This document shows, piece by piece, positions 39,601-54,600 of a stretch of DNA of 64,000 nucleotides. The position numbers were made by a program, and so were the translations under genes. Position 1 is the stretch's first letter. Each line of letters starts with the position of its first letter. The DNA comes from Symsagittifera roscoffensis (lineage: Eukaryota; Xenacoelomorpha; Acoela; Convolutidae): NCBI RefSeq assembly GCF_963678635.1, contig NC_087070.1, forward strand, positions 27,402,057 to 27,466,056. The letters are read 5' to 3'. The notes below the pieces were generated by a model. That model saw only the letters and a program-made list of their open reading frames with translations, was not told the DNA's origin and searched no databases.

Positions 39601-42600
39601 CTTTTAGTTTGGATGAAATGGCTGATTCCGATGCCGAAGGGTAAGTGAAGTTGACATTTGGGGTCACTTGGTTGTTTTATGTTGTTGTTGCTGTCTAAAT
39701 TCCAACTGAAATACGGCTGGCCATTTCTGAAACGCCGATCAACTATGAAAGAACGAATACACCACACATCAGTTAATCTAACCCATCACACATCCTCCAA
39801 ATGTCAAGCTTAATCGTGCAGTTTGTCCCGCTACGAATCCTAAGAAGCTCTTCTTGTTCATTTCATATCAATTGTTTTACAATCTCTACATATATTTCGA
39901 TACGCTAACTCAAGCTAGATTTGACGTCAAAAATTTGCAAATAATAACACTTTTAGGTCAATTAACGCCCACATGCTCCTATGTCACATAGTAATTGATA
40001 TCCCATTTTATATGAGTCCACGTTTTTGAACCTAGTCATAAAAGCCTTCGTTTTAAAAGGAAAATTCTTGAAAATCGGAATGTCTTTTTAAAAACAATCA
40101 GTTCGGGCTAAAAGCAAGAATAGGAACCTTTGTTTTGTTTATTGTGAAGCAATCATACTAAATCATCAATTTGAAAAATCTGTAAATATTTATCAGACTA
40201 CATCATTACTTTGCCTGGTCTAACCATTAACTTTTTACGTCCGCTAAATAGATTCATTTCAATAGCTTAAACAGCTGTTTGGTTTTCTAGGAGTTCCGCG
40301 AGGAAGGCGAAGAGCTTCCCTCCTATGCATGTACTAAACGATATGGCAATCACAGTGGGAAACGAAGCAATGATCATTGGCAGATTCGGCTACAGGGTGG
40401 GAGTGTTTGTCTCGAAACTGTCTCGCGAGACGATCGAACTCGACTTTCGAAACGAAGTGGGAGACGAGGCAAATTCTGACTGGTCCAAAATTGGACAGAT
40501 ACATACAGGTTCCAAAGGTACCCGTAGTTTGTATACAGAAATTCATTGGTTCAGTTTGATTAAACTCTCTTTGGTTTGCAATTTTAAGTTCGATGCTCTT
40601 GCAATGATGACAAATTGGACTCCCATAGGTGGCCTAAATTAAGATAGATAGTCCAAGTTCACTTTAGTTCTAATTATTGCTTGCCCAGAATTGAAAGTTT
40701 CATGTAATATTTAACCAGGGGCACAATAGGTCTTTCGGAAAGAAGAACAACTTGTAGCTTGGTTCTTACCATCGTGAATAAATCATTTTATCACAAAAGG
40801 GGAGTGCAAGCGTTTTTTCTGGGGTCCAAAAATGTTCACAAATACGCAGCTGCTCAAACTTAAATTTGATGTTCGTGATGTGAAAGTAGCAGGGTCAGAT
40901 TGAGTTTTGTTGATAGGTAGAGTGATGTTCAATTTCACACGCTCGGCCGAGTTGAAGCAGGGACTCTACAGTGTGCGGGCACTATGTCCCGGGGATCTGT
41001 CCAGGGCCAAGGCCACTCTCTGTGTGTTGCCCCCCAGAGGAGTGCAGGCTGTACTGTTCAGTATAGATGGAACATTCGCAGACAGTGTCTCACTCACAGG
41101 TTGAGAAAATTATGGTTTCATGTTTTTTCAAGCATTAAAGTGAGTTCAAGTTTGGGGTGGCTCACTCATAGAGCAATTTCAGATAAGGTGCACCGTCTGT
41201 TCGTCACGCTATCTTATTATTGGCCGCTTATTTGCAATTTCTTAGTCTTATACCAATCTTAATCTTACTCTTATATCTCCTTGTCTCAATAGATCTAGTG
41301 TATACTGGTATTTGCGAGGCTTGATATCAAGAACTGTTCTTAGGCGGAGCAACTGTTTGATAAGTTAAATTTATTCTGTTCTGGCCGAAACTATAAATGG
41401 ATCATGATTGGTTAGTTCTAAGTATTTTACAGAGAATTTATCAAGAATATACTAGAATAAAATAAATTTTTGTTTTGAACTGGGTCCAGCCATCCGGGGC
41501 TTAGAAAGTTTTGAAGTGTTTAATCTTGTGAAGGATGGATGGAAAAGTTTCTTGATTCTATGGATAAGATTCTTTTGAAGCAGTGGTTGCGTGAAGGAAG
41601 AGAAAGAAACAGTTGCTCGTATTGTGCAGTAGTTGTCTGCATAAGGAGAGAAGGGGTACTGTTGCTCGTATTTCAGAAGTGGGTTTCGTGTATCATGATT
41701 GAGTTGAATGATCGTGTCAAGGTTGCAGAATTATACAGTGACGTGTTGATTTCATTAAGTAGAGCGAGACTGCGTGCATTCTCAACTAGTCATCTAATAG
41801 CGAGATAGGTTTTGACTTCTCTGTGTGAAGCGCCAAGTGACTAGGATTCGTAAGTGAGTCCAACATCGATTTGGACATTGTTCTTGTTCAATGGGTACCT
41901 TTGTTGCCATGTTGGTTCCATACTTTAAATCCTGTGAGGGTCTTGACTACGGCAACAAACCAATAGATTTGCCATTCCAGAGTCGGAATGTCATCTAGTT
42001 TCATCTCCCTTTGCTGCTCGTCCCTTTTGCTCTAAGACTTTTTAAACATTTTTTATTTATATGTGCACCTTGTTAGTGAACTCAGTTTTAGTTGTGATTG
42101 TAATTAATTATTTTCGCAAGAGCGTTTATTATTTTCATTTAATTTAAAGAGTTGCTCTCACTAGAGCTACTCTTGTCAAAAATAAGGTGAGTGTCATAAG
42201 AGTGGTTTAGCGCGGTGGGTGAGGCCGGCTATAGAGCATGCTCAGGAACTCCTTTACTGTTGGGTTAGGCCAGTTGTGGGAGTAAATTTTCACCGTCTCT
42301 TTAAGCAGTCTCTTTTCGTGTTCAACCTTTTGTTCTTTTTTATCAGGTGTTTTTTCTTTTGTTCTTTGGTTGTGTCCTTTTTTCAAAAACATATTTCGTG
42401 ATTTGTGTGATTTTTTACGATTTTTTGTGTTCCAAGTGGTTTTAATTAAACTTTGAAGCGAGCTTCAAAAGAATAATTTATCCAACTTTAATCTGGTTTG
42501 GGTACCTGAGACTTTCTCATACATTGATTTTTAATTCTTTTTTTTATTTTATTCTTTTAGATTGATGACTGGTGAAATCTAAAACGAAAAGGTGAAACTC

Positions 42601-45600
42601 ACGTGTAAAAAAGATAACTGGTTTTATTTATTGGGTTAGTAAGAATATGAAATCATGCTTACGAAGATTCTGGGTCGGGAAAAAATCCACGGGGAAAGTT
42701 AGTTTCAACAGTGTCAGAACTTATTAAAAGCTTGGCAAGCATGCTTATAACATTTTTAGTGCGAAGCAGTGGCCAAAGAAGTTCAAGCGCGCAGACGCTA
42801 TTGACATCTTCGGTGACTGCGGAAAATTCGTGGTTTGGATGAGCTTATAAAATTTGTGATTGATTTTAGAGTTATGAATGTTTTTAAAAGGGCAATTTCA
42901 ACGGGTTGGATATACTCATGCGGGATAAAAATGGAGCAGGAGTCTTCAAGCGGAAAGTGATTAGTCAGGGGCAAAAGATGTACATTTGTCTCACGGGATC
43001 ATAGTTACGTAGGACGCCGTGAAAGTTAAATGAGTTAATGCAATATGTGAAACTTAGAAAGTAAGGTGATGTATTTTAAGGGGTAATAAACATGAAGCGG
43101 TGGTGGGGATTGCGGGATGGTGAACTGTGATGATAGTGTCGTTGGATAAATTGATAATAAATGTTAGTTTTGTGAGTTTAGTCTTCAACATAACATCATG
43201 AGAACAGTTATTATCTCGTTCTTTTGGTGTTAGAAAATTAAATGTTAAGTGCAAAGTGATCAAGCTTACTGAAAAATGGTTCGTAAGCTTTTTTATTCAT
43301 TAGTGCGTGGTCGATGTGATCGAATTTTTTAAAGATGTATTCAGATTTTATGAAAAAGTTTTGGATTAGTTGGGTATTTACGTTAGGGTCAGTATCATAT
43401 GGTGAGTCATCCATATCTCGGACGAATATGATCATAGTGATTAAAAGAATTTCGGTTAGCTTTTGGTGCAATGAATCGGTTAAGTGTTTGATTTAAGCCT
43501 ATGTTTGTGACTTGACTTAGATGGAGTGCGTGAGTTAATTGGTTACTAGTTGAATCGCAAAGCTCATTGTCTGTATTCTTTCTTAGGGGAACTTTTAGGG
43601 GATAAGTGAAATTATAATATCATATCCATGACAGGGTTGCTAGTAGGGAATATTCATCAACATATTGGGCTCGTTGGTCTTGAATTTCTCCGTTGTAATA
43701 GGTGTACTGGGGAAAAAGGGAAGTTTTTCTCTTAAAAATGCGGTTGAATTAGTATAGCGTGGATGATGGTGTAGGAGTCGGGATGATGATGGCCGGTTAA
43801 TTGGACATTGTAGTATAATATTAGGATGTTGGCGTTTCATAAAATTTTTTTGTGCACGAGTTGGGGCAATATGGACAGAGGAGATGGATGAATCGGAGGT
43901 TGAGGCGGAGTGGGTGAGTAGTGATTAAAAGAATTTCGGTTAGCTTTTGGTGCAATGAATCGGTTAAGTGTTTGATTTAAGCCTATGTTTGTGACTTGAC
44001 TTAGATGGAGTGCGTGAGTTAATTGGTTACTAGTTGAATCGCAAAGCTCATTGTCTGTATTCTTTCTTAGGGGAACTTTTAGGGGATAAGTGAAATTATA
44101 ATATCATATCCATGACAGGGTTGCTAGTAGGGAATATTCATCAACATATTGGGCTCGTTGGTCTTGAATTTCTCCGTTGTAATAGGTGTACTGGGGAAAA
44201 AGGGAAGTTTTTCTCTTAAAAATGCGGTTGAATTAGTATAGCGTGGATGATGGTGTAGGAGTCGGGATGATGATGGCCGGTTAATTGGACATTGTAGTAT
44301 AATATTAGGATGTTGGCGTTTCATAAAAATTTTTTGTGCACGAGTTGGGGCAATATGGACAGAGGAGATGGATGAATCGGAGGTTGAGGCGGAGTGGGTG
44401 AGTAGGTGAATAGTAAGTGAGTTATTGGTATAATTTTGTTGCTGGTGAGTAATAAAATCGTCTAGGTCATGCTCACGCTGGTCATCTCTGATGGAACTAG
44501 ATACATCGGGTGCATTACTTGAAAGAGGAAAAAGGATAGGGATAGCGTCAATGTGCGAAGAGGCGGAGGTAGAGTTTTCAACAGGAGTAGGGGGAGTTAT
44601 AGGCTGGAAAGTTGGTTAGAAAAAAATTTGTGGCACTGGGCTCGGAATCTAGGAGTTCATCGGGTGTATCTACTGTGGAGTTATTCAAATTGGAGTTAGT
44701 ATTGAAAACAGATCGGGTTGAGTCGTCAGTCCATGATTGGTGAGTAAGAAGAAAAACTGGTGGGGGAGGTCAAAAATTGTTACAAGGGAATCGTGACGTT
44801 GGAGATTGGATAGATAGGAAAGAGGTTAAAGTGTGCGTTTGTTCTACAATTTGATTGTTTGTATCATCGGTTGTAGGTTGTTGAACTGCTATATGAGATA
44901 TAGCGCTACGTTTTAGGTTTTTTTATGCAACATTCGTTCGGTGGTAGAAAGAGTATTTCTATAATTTTGTGGTATTATTAATGTTGTGGTTTTTTTTTTG
45001 TAAACTATAAATTGGATGGTGCTGTTAGTTTATTATTCGTATTGTCTTGTGGAGTATCGTATGCATTTGATTTTGTGCATAGTTTTTTTTTATTCCCTAA
45101 TTTGTGCATCAAGAAGAGTTTTGTTACTAGAAGTGGGAAAAAATCCTGCGAATAAAATTCTTGCTACGCTAGCTTGTCTATTGACTTGTGTGTCTTTTGC
45201 GCATGTATTATAAATTCCTTTAAGTAGTGAGAGGAGAAAGCTTATAAAATTAAACATTGCTTATAATACAATCAATCTATATTAGGGCCACCCTAGAAAT
45301 GCTAGGAGTTCATTTTTGATATTTAAAAAAAAATAAAAACATTAATTGGTGATTTATCTTGTGGGTGGTATTTTTCTCCATTTAAATAAATATAGTCTTT
45401 AATGTCTTGACAATATCCATTGTTGTCTTGTCGATAGATTTCTGAACATCCTGCTGGTTCAGCGAGTTTGCAGAGGTTTTGATCAATTGAGTGTTTTTTG
45501 ATTTTGTCCATTTTAGTGAGGAGTTCTTCAAATTGTTGTGTTCGAATGTGGTGTTCTAAATCTGATTTTGATTATTGTAAATCTATTTTAGGGTTTCGAG

Positions 45601-48600
45601 TGATTGCGCTTATACTTGCGGGAGAAAGTTTCTCTAAGGGTGGCATTAAAGTAAGGTATGGAGTGAGAAGATAATTTTTATCTTCGTTTGGGTTAAGCTT
45701 ATCTACATTATGGCTTTTTCCAGATCCAAAGTCTAATATCAGAGGATATTTCCTTCATAACCAATGAAATTAGAGCGAATACATGATAAGAGGTATCCTT
45801 CTTAAGGTGTTTTAATCACTGCTAAAGCAAGAGATAGTAAGATTTGTGTTCTAGTTCACATAAATGATGTAGTGTTTCGATTTCTAACAGTGACCTTTCT
45901 TGAGAAAATTCTGCTAATTGTGTAGTCTTGTTTCATATTGTTGCCGAAGCAACTACGCTTTCCCCAATCTTTGTAAAACAAAAGTCCTTGTGATCAAACA
46001 TTTCTAATCTTTTTGATTTAGACACTCTCGAAACTAACCAGAACAAAGAAAGTTGACTCTTGGAGCCATGTTTTGACATAAAGTCACAAGTGAACTACAT
46101 AATTTGGCGAGCAGAAAAGCCGATCTCATCAAGTTTCGTACAGCCTTACAGATCACAGAATTATTTTAAAAGTAAAGAAAGTAAACACTTTTCTGCAAAT
46201 AATTTTGTTTGGTAATTTGGGCAAGTTCTACAAATTAGCGAAACAACACAGGGCCATAATACAGCGATATAATACAATCAATCTAGCGATACAACAAAGT
46301 GGTACAAATGTATATTCTGGAAATGTTTTGAATACTGTTCGAAAGATCGGATTCTCATCTTGCAAATGTATGGTACTGACAATTACTCTATGCTGATCCC
46401 ATTGTGGGTCTGTCTCCAAAAATTGGATGGTTTTCTTGGTTTGAACTAGTTGTATATTCAGCTGGAATTTGGACTTCTCCTTCATAAATACTAGAAAAAA
46501 AAAGAAAAAATTGAAAGGGAAAGGAACAGTTCAATCAAATACAAGCAAAAAAAAACCAAGATTAGATGTGGGCAATTACATTTATTTAAGTTTAACCCCG
46601 GATTGTCGTCGCATTGTTTCTCACACACTTTCAAAATAAAAACCCAGAATAAAAAAGCATCGTCGAATTTTTTGTGTTTGTATTAGTTTTTTTTTGTCGC
46701 GTCCCTAAATTTTTTGACATTTTATTTCAATCCCCCCAAAAAAACTGTCGTATTTGACTGTGAAAGAGATAAACAAATTCCACTTCGGAAAACACTCAAA
46801 ACGAACAACTTTTTGTAGTATTCTTTGGTAATTCATCTTATGTTGTGATTTTTTCAACTATATTTTTAAACTACAGACAGTTAGACAGTTTGTTTTGTTT
46901 TGTTGTGTTTTTCTTATGTTAGTTCAATTTTTTGAACTATAGATAGTTAGTTTTGGTGGACCTATTGAAAACATCACAAAAATCTTTTTGATAGTTCATA
47001 GAACAACTCTTTGGTTGTTTTTCATTTTTTTTGGCTTCGATTGCGCATGGCTGAAATGTAAAACATAAATTGGCTAGAATTTTATGCGAACATTTCAATT
47101 AAATTTGTCATTTGATTTGATTTTAAAACTACTACCTCATAACTGGAACCTAGAGTTGAACTATAGATAATTAGATTTTGGTGGACCTAAAGAAAAACAT
47201 AAGAGGAAATCTCTTTGACAGTTCATAAAACAAATCTGGTTAAGCTTTGATTGCGCATGCCTAAATTGTAAAACATAATAATAAATATCATATACGCTTA
47301 GATAGAAATTTCATTAAAAAAAGTGTTCTAAATCATAATCGGCTCCTGGTTTTGTTTAATTTTCCTTTTTTCCTACTAATCTGCGCATCGCCTCGGTATT
47401 TTAAAGACGTTCTCACAAACTACAGACAACAGGATTTTCGACGAACAACTTCAATTGCAAAAAAACCATGTCAGCGTGGAACAGATTCCGCAGTTGCTAA
47501 ATGGAACTCAATGGATCTCTCGACTTCTTGGAGAAAAAACTCTCCTCAGTAAAATCAACTCCTTCTTCGAGTTCTTTAGTGGCAGCACAAGAACCCATGT
47601 TGCAGGAACTCAAACAATGTCAGCGGAGATCATGGACACCGGATCGCCCGAATAAATCAAGTTCGTCGCGTCAACAACTACAGACATCGCAGTACGCCTC
47701 TTATAACTTCGGAGTGACATCAACGATAACGACTCACTGCACCTATACAATGCACAACTTGTCCACGACTTCGACAGAAACACGAAATCAGACAACGCTT
47801 ACGCCGACATGGTCCCATCAATTCCAGACAATCGACGAGCAGAAACAAGCCAACAGATACGACGTTACGAGCCACACTACGGATACAACGACTTACATCA
47901 TCATCCACGACCGGCTCAACCTAACCTGAGCTCAGCAAAAATCCACAACCATTTCGAAAAAGCGACAAACAGACAGAATGTTTTCCCACGAACAGCGAAC
48001 GTAAAAAGATCAGAAAAACCGTGATCGACTTCTAGTTTCGAAAGTGGAATTTCATGTTCAGATTTCCAAGTGCAGTTGAAAAATCACTTTTTCATCCAGT
48101 TTTCTCAAAATTGGGTAAAATTTATCAAAAAAAAAGTGTCCAACATAAATTGTTCTCGAAATTCAAAAAGGGTTAAATGCCATAAACTTTTTTCTGTTTC
48201 TTTTTGTTCATGACTCTTCCAACTGTCTGTTGGCTAAGTTTCTGTTGCTTAAAAACCTTGTTTTGCCCAATTGATTTCGGCTGTGTTTTCTATTGGCTTA
48301 GTGAACTAAATTTTAGTCGTTTCAAAGGAAACAAATTTTCATGCTCACCTCAGGAGTGCAAACAATGCTAAATTTTTAAGTTTTTCATGACAACTTTTTT
48401 TGTTTTTTTGTCTTTGTTTTTTATGCTTTCCTAATCGACTTCGGTATTTTGTCTCGTTGGTTGAGCGAAATTTTTTTCTTTTGTGTGAGAGTATTTTGAG
48501 GGGGTAGTTTAAAGTAATGAACGTGGTGAAGACTTATATTTGTCTTGGTGATTTCTTTTTTCAGGAGACAGTGAAATGTTTTGTTCACGCCTAAGTTTGA

Positions 48601-51600
48601 TTTTTCGTGGAGTGATTGACGATTTTTCTATAATCACTTCATATTCTTGTTAAAAGAAAAGCAAAAACGTGATTGACTTCTAGTTTTGAAAGTGGAATTT
48701 CATAATCAGATTTTCGAGTAGAATTAAAAAAATTACTTTTTGATCCTGTTTTATAAAAATTGGGTGATTCTTGTCAAAAAAGCGTCACGCCTAAAGTGTT
48801 TTTGGAATTCAAAGAGCGTTTTGCCATTTTATTTGTAAGGTAGATTGAGTGTGTAAACAACGTACCCAACAGGATCTCAACGTACCCAACAGGATCTGAA
48901 TATTTTTCTCAAATCTACATTCGTTCAACCAACAGACATTTTTGAGCTTTTTTGCTTTTCAAGTAGCCGTTCTACTCACCCTTAAGATAAGCAGGGGTGT
49001 CTCAATTGTTTTTTAGACTTTAATCCCCTAAATTTGTTTGTTCACAGAATTTATATATTTAGAGTCATTTCATAATGAATTTATTTTTTTGTACGTCTCC
49101 GTAACACTTGGTCTGGTGGTAACGAATACGCTTAGGCGGCAAAGGTCGTGGGTTCGAATCTGATGACAAGGCCTGTTTTTTTTTCGAGCGAGAAATTTTC
49201 TGTTTTTAGAAAATTTCTGCTTTGTGATTGTTTACTTCTGTTTTGTCGGCTTAATTGGCACATCGTTGAATTGTTTTTTTTTGCTGTACGCAAGATTATT
49301 TGTTGTTGCTTTTAGTGTTTTGATTCAATTCTGCTCTTTGTAATTTTACTAGCCCGGACTTCGTTTTTTTCTTCTTTTTGTTCAAAAGTCATGGACGTAA
49401 TGAATGCTCTTATTTAGGTCTTGGTAATTTTTCTAGGTCTTGGTGGAATAGTAATAATCAAAATTCAAACCATGAAAAATCAAAACTTAGCATGAGAAAA
49501 ACTTTTCAAGTTCTTTTCATTTTCCTCATTCAAGGGAAACCAAGCTCCGCTTCCGAACAGCGAAGTTAAAAACGTCACAAAAAACGTGATCGACTTCTAG
49601 TTTCGAAAGTGGAATTTAATAATCAGATTTCCAAGCTGAATTAGAAAGTTACCTCTTGATCCAGTTTTCTCAAATTGGGTGAGTTTTATCAAAAAAAGCG
49701 TCACGCCTAAAGTGCTTTTGAAATGAAAAGAGCGTTATGCCATAATGTTCGTTTTGTAGACTGGTTAGGTAAACAATGTACCCAACAGGATCTCTGAATC
49801 TTTTTCTACGGTCTAATTTGTTTAACCAACAGACATTTTTTGAGCTTTTTTGCTTTTCAAGTAGCCGTCCTACTCACCCTTGTGATAAGCAGGGGTGTAA
49901 TAATTGTTTTTTAGACTTTTATCCCCTAAATTTGTTTGTTCACAGAAGGTCAACATTATGTATGGTAAATTTAGAGTCATTTCATAATGAATTTATGTTT
50001 TTTACGTCTCCGGCACGCTTGGTCTGGTGGTAACGAATACGCTTAGGGCGACAAAAGTCGTGGGTTCGAATCTGATGACAAGGCCTGTTTTTTTCGAACG
50101 AGAAGTTTTCTCTTTTAGAAAAAATCTGCTTTGTGATTGTTTACTTATGTTTTGTCGGCTTAATTGGCACATTGTAGAATTGTTTTTTTGCTGTACGCAA
50201 GATTAATTGTTGTAACTTTAAGTTTTTTGATTTAATTCTGCTCTTTGTTATTTTACTAGCCCTGGCTACGTGATTTTCCTTCTTTTTGTTCAAAAGTCAT
50301 GAAAGTAATGAATGGTCTTGGTAATTTTTCTAGGTCTTGGTGAAATAGTAATAATCAAACTTCACACCATTCAAACCGTTTTAAAAAAAATTTTGGCTTT
50401 GTGTTTGTTTGCTTATGTTTTGTCGGCTTAATTGGCACATCGTTGAATTGTTTTTTGTTTTGCTGTATGCAAGTTTATTTTTTTTTGCTTCAAGTGTTTT
50501 GATTGATTTTTGCTCTTCGTAATTTTACTAGTCCTGACTTCGTATTTTTCCTTCTTTTTTTCAAGAGTCATGAACGCAATGAATGCTCTTATTTAGGTCT
50601 TGGTAATTTTTCTAGGTCTTGGTGGAATAGTAATAATCAAAATTCAAACCATGAAAAATCAAAACTTAGCATGAGAAAAACTTAACAAGTTCTTTTCATT
50701 TTCCTCATTCAAAGGAAACCAAGCTCCGCTTCCGAACAGCGAAGTTAAAAACGTCACAAAAAACGTGATCGACTTCTAGTTTCGAAAGTGGAATTTAATA
50801 ATCAGATTTCCAAGCTGAATTAGAAAGTTACCTCTTGATCCAGTTTTCTCAAATTGGGTGAGTTTTATCAAAAAAAGCGTCACGCCTAAAGTGCTTTTGA
50901 AATGAAAAGAGCGTTATGCCATAATATTCGTTTTGTAGACTGGTTAGGTAAACAATGTACCCAACAGGATCTCTGAATCTTTTTCTACAATCTACATTCG
51001 TTCAACCAACGGACATTTTTTGAGCTTTTTTGCTTTTCAAGTAGCCGTCCTACTCACCCTTGTGGTAAGCAGGGGTGTAATAATTGTTTTTTAGACTTTT
51101 ATCCCCTAAATTTGTTTGTTCACAGAAGGTCAACATTATGTATGGTAAATTTAGAGTCATTTCATAATGAATTTATGTTTTTTACGTCTCCGGCACACTT
51201 GGTCTGGTGGTAACGAATACGCTTAGGGCGACAAAAGTCGTGGGTTCGAATCTGATGACAAGGCCTGTTTTTTTCGAACGAGAAGTTTTCTCTTTTAGAA
51301 AAAATCTGCTTTGTGATTGTTTACTTATGTTTTGTCGGCTTAATTGGCACATTGTAGAATTGTTTTTTTGCTGTACGCAAGATTAATTGTTGTTACTTTA
51401 AGTGTTTTGATTTAGTTCTGCTATTTGTTATTTTACTAGCCCTGACTACGTGATTTTCCTTCTTTTTGTTCAAAAGTCATGAAAGTAATGAAGGGTCTTG
51501 GTAATTTTTCTAGGTCTTGGTGAAATAGTAATAATCAAACTTCACACCATTCAAAACGTTTTAAAAAGAATTTTGGCTTTGTGTTTGTTTGCTTATGTTT

Positions 51601-54600
51601 TGTCGGCTTAATTGGCACATCGTTGAATTGTTTTTTGTTTTGCTGTACGCCAGTTTATTTTTTTTTGCTTCAAGTGTTTTGATTGATTTTTGCTCTTCGT
51701 AATTTTACTAGTCCTGACTTCGTATTTTTCCTTCTTTTTTTCAAAAGTCATGAACGCAATGAATGCTCTTATTTAGGTCTTGGTAATTTTTCTAGGTCTT
51801 GATGAAATAGTAATAATCAAACTTCAAACCATGAAAATTCAAAACTTAGCGTGAGAAAATCTTTAGAAGTTCACTTCATTTTCCTTTTTCAAAGGAAATC
51901 AAACACAGCTTTCGAACAAAGAACGTAAAAAGGTCACAAACGTGATTGACTTCTATTTTTGAAAGTGGAATTTAATAAACAGACTTCCAAGCGGAGTTAA
52001 AAAGTTGTATCTTGATCCAGTTTTCTCAAATTGGGTGAATTTTATCAAAAAAGCGTCACGCCTAAAGTGTTTTTGAAATTAAAAGACTGTTTTGCCATAT
52101 CATTTGTAAAGTAGACTGGTTGTGTAAACAACGTACCCAACAGGATCTCTGAATCTTTTTCTCAAATCTACAATCGTTCAACGAACAGAAAAGACCTTAT
52201 TTGAGCTTATTTGCTTTTCAAGTACCCGTTCTAGTCACCCTTGCGATAAGTAGGGGTGTATTAACTGTTTTTTAGAGTTTTATCCCGTAAGTTTGTTTGT
52301 TGACAGAATTGTCAACTTTATGTATGGTAAATATAGAGTAATTTCATAATGAATTCAAATTTCTTTACGTCTCCGGCACACTTGGTCTGGTAGTAACGCT
52401 TACGCCTAGGACAGTAAAGGTCGTGGGTTCGAATCTGATGACAAGTTCTGTTTTTTTTTCGAACGAAAAATTTTGGCTTTGTGTTTGTTTGCTTATGTTT
52501 TGTCGGCTTAATTGGCACATCGTTGAATTGTTTTTTGTTTTGCTGTACGCAAGTTTATTTTTTTTGCTTCATGTGTTTTGATTGATTTTTGCTCTTCGTA
52601 ATTTTACTAGTCCTGACTTCGTATTTTTCCTTCTTTTTTTCAAAAGTCATGAACGCAATGAATGCTCTTATTTAGGTCTTGGTAATTTTTTTAGGTCTTG
52701 ATGAAATAGTAATAATCAAACTTCAAACCATGAAAATTCAAAACTTAGCGTGAGAAAATCTTTAAAGTTCACTTCATTTTCCTTATTCAAAGGAAATCAA
52801 ACACAGCTTTCGAACAAAGAACGTGAAAAGGTCACAAACGTGGTTGACTTCTATTTTTGAAAGTGGAATTTAATAAACAGACTTCCAAGCGGAGTTAAAA
52901 AGTTGTATCTTGATCCAGTTTTCTCAAATTGGGTGAATTTTATCAAAAAAGCGTCACGCCTAAAGTGTTTTTGAAATTAAAAGACTGTTTTGCCATATCA
53001 TTTGTAAAGTAGACTGGTTGTGTAAACAACGTACCCAACAGGATCTCTGAATCTTTTTCTCAAATCTACAATCATTCAACGAACAGAAAAGACCTTATTT
53101 GAGCTTATTTCCTTTTCAAGTACCCGTTCTACTCACCCTTGCGATAAGTAGGGGTGTATTAACTGTTTTTTAGAGTTTTATCCCGTAAGTTTGTTTGTTG
53201 ACAGAATTGTCAACTTTATGTATGGTAAATATGGAGTAATTTCATAATGAATTCAAATTTCTTTACGTCTCCGGCACACTTGGTCTGGTGGTAACGCGTA
53301 CGCCTAGGACAGTAAAGGTCGTGGGTTCGAATCTGATGACAAGTCCTGTTTTTTTTTCGAACGAGAAATTTTGTTTAAAAAAAATTTCTGATTTGTGATT
53401 GTTTGCTTATGTTTTGTCGGCCTAATTGGCACATCGCGGAATTGTTCTTTTTTTGCTGTACGCAAGATTATTTGTTGTTACTCAAGTGTTTTGATTTAAT
53501 TTTGCTCTTTGTAATTTTACTATCCCTGACTTCGTGTTTTTCCTTCTGTTTGTTCAAAAGTCATGAACGTAATGAATGCTCTTATTTAGGTCTTGGTAAT
53601 TTTTCTAGGTCTTGGTGAAATAGTAATAATCAAAATTCAAACCTTGAAAAATCAAAACTTAGCTTGGGAAAATCTTTAGAAGTTCACTTCAATTTCCTTA
53701 TTCAAAGGAAACCAAAGTCAGCTTTCGAACAGAGAACGTAAAAAGGTCACAAACGTGATTGTCTTCTATTTTTGAAAGTGGAATTAAATAATCAGATTTC
53801 CAAGCGGAGTTAAAAAGTTGTATCTTGAACCAGTTTTCTCAAATTGGGTGAATTTTATCAAAAAAGCGTCACGCCTAAAGTGTTTTTGAAAATAAAAGAC
53901 TGTTTTGCCATATTATTTGTAAAGTAGACTGGTTGTGTAAACAACGTACCCAACAGGATCTCTGAATCTTTTTCTCAAATCTACATTCATTCAACCAAGA
54001 GAACAGACCTTATTTGAGCTTATTTGCTTTTCAAGTACCCGTTCTACTCACCCTTGCGATAAGCAGGGGTGTATTAACTGTTTTTTAGAGTTTTATCCCG
54101 TAAGTTTGTTTGTTGACAGAATTGTCAACATTATGTATGGTCAATTTAGAGTCATTTCATATTGAATTTAAACTTCTTTACGTCTCCGGCACACTTGGTC
54201 TGATGGTAACGCGTACGCCTAGGACAGTAAAGGTCGTGGGTTCGAATCTGATGACAAGTCCTGTTTTTTTTCGAACGAGAAATTTTGTTTAAAAAAAATT
54301 TCTGATTTGTGATCGTTTGCTTATGTTTTGTCGGCCTAATTGGCACATCGTGGAATTGTTCTTTTTTTGCTGCTCGCAAGATTATTTGTTGTTACTTCAA
54401 GTGTTTTGATTTAATTTTGCTCTTTGTAATTTTACTAGCCCTGACTTCGTGTTTTTCCTTCTGTTTGTTCAAAAGTCATGAACGTAATGAATGCTCTTAT
54501 TTAGGTCTTGGTAATTTTTCTAGGTCTTGGTGAAATAGTAATAATCAAAATTCAAACCTTGAAAAGTCAAAACTTAGCTTGGGAAAATCTTTAGAAGTTC

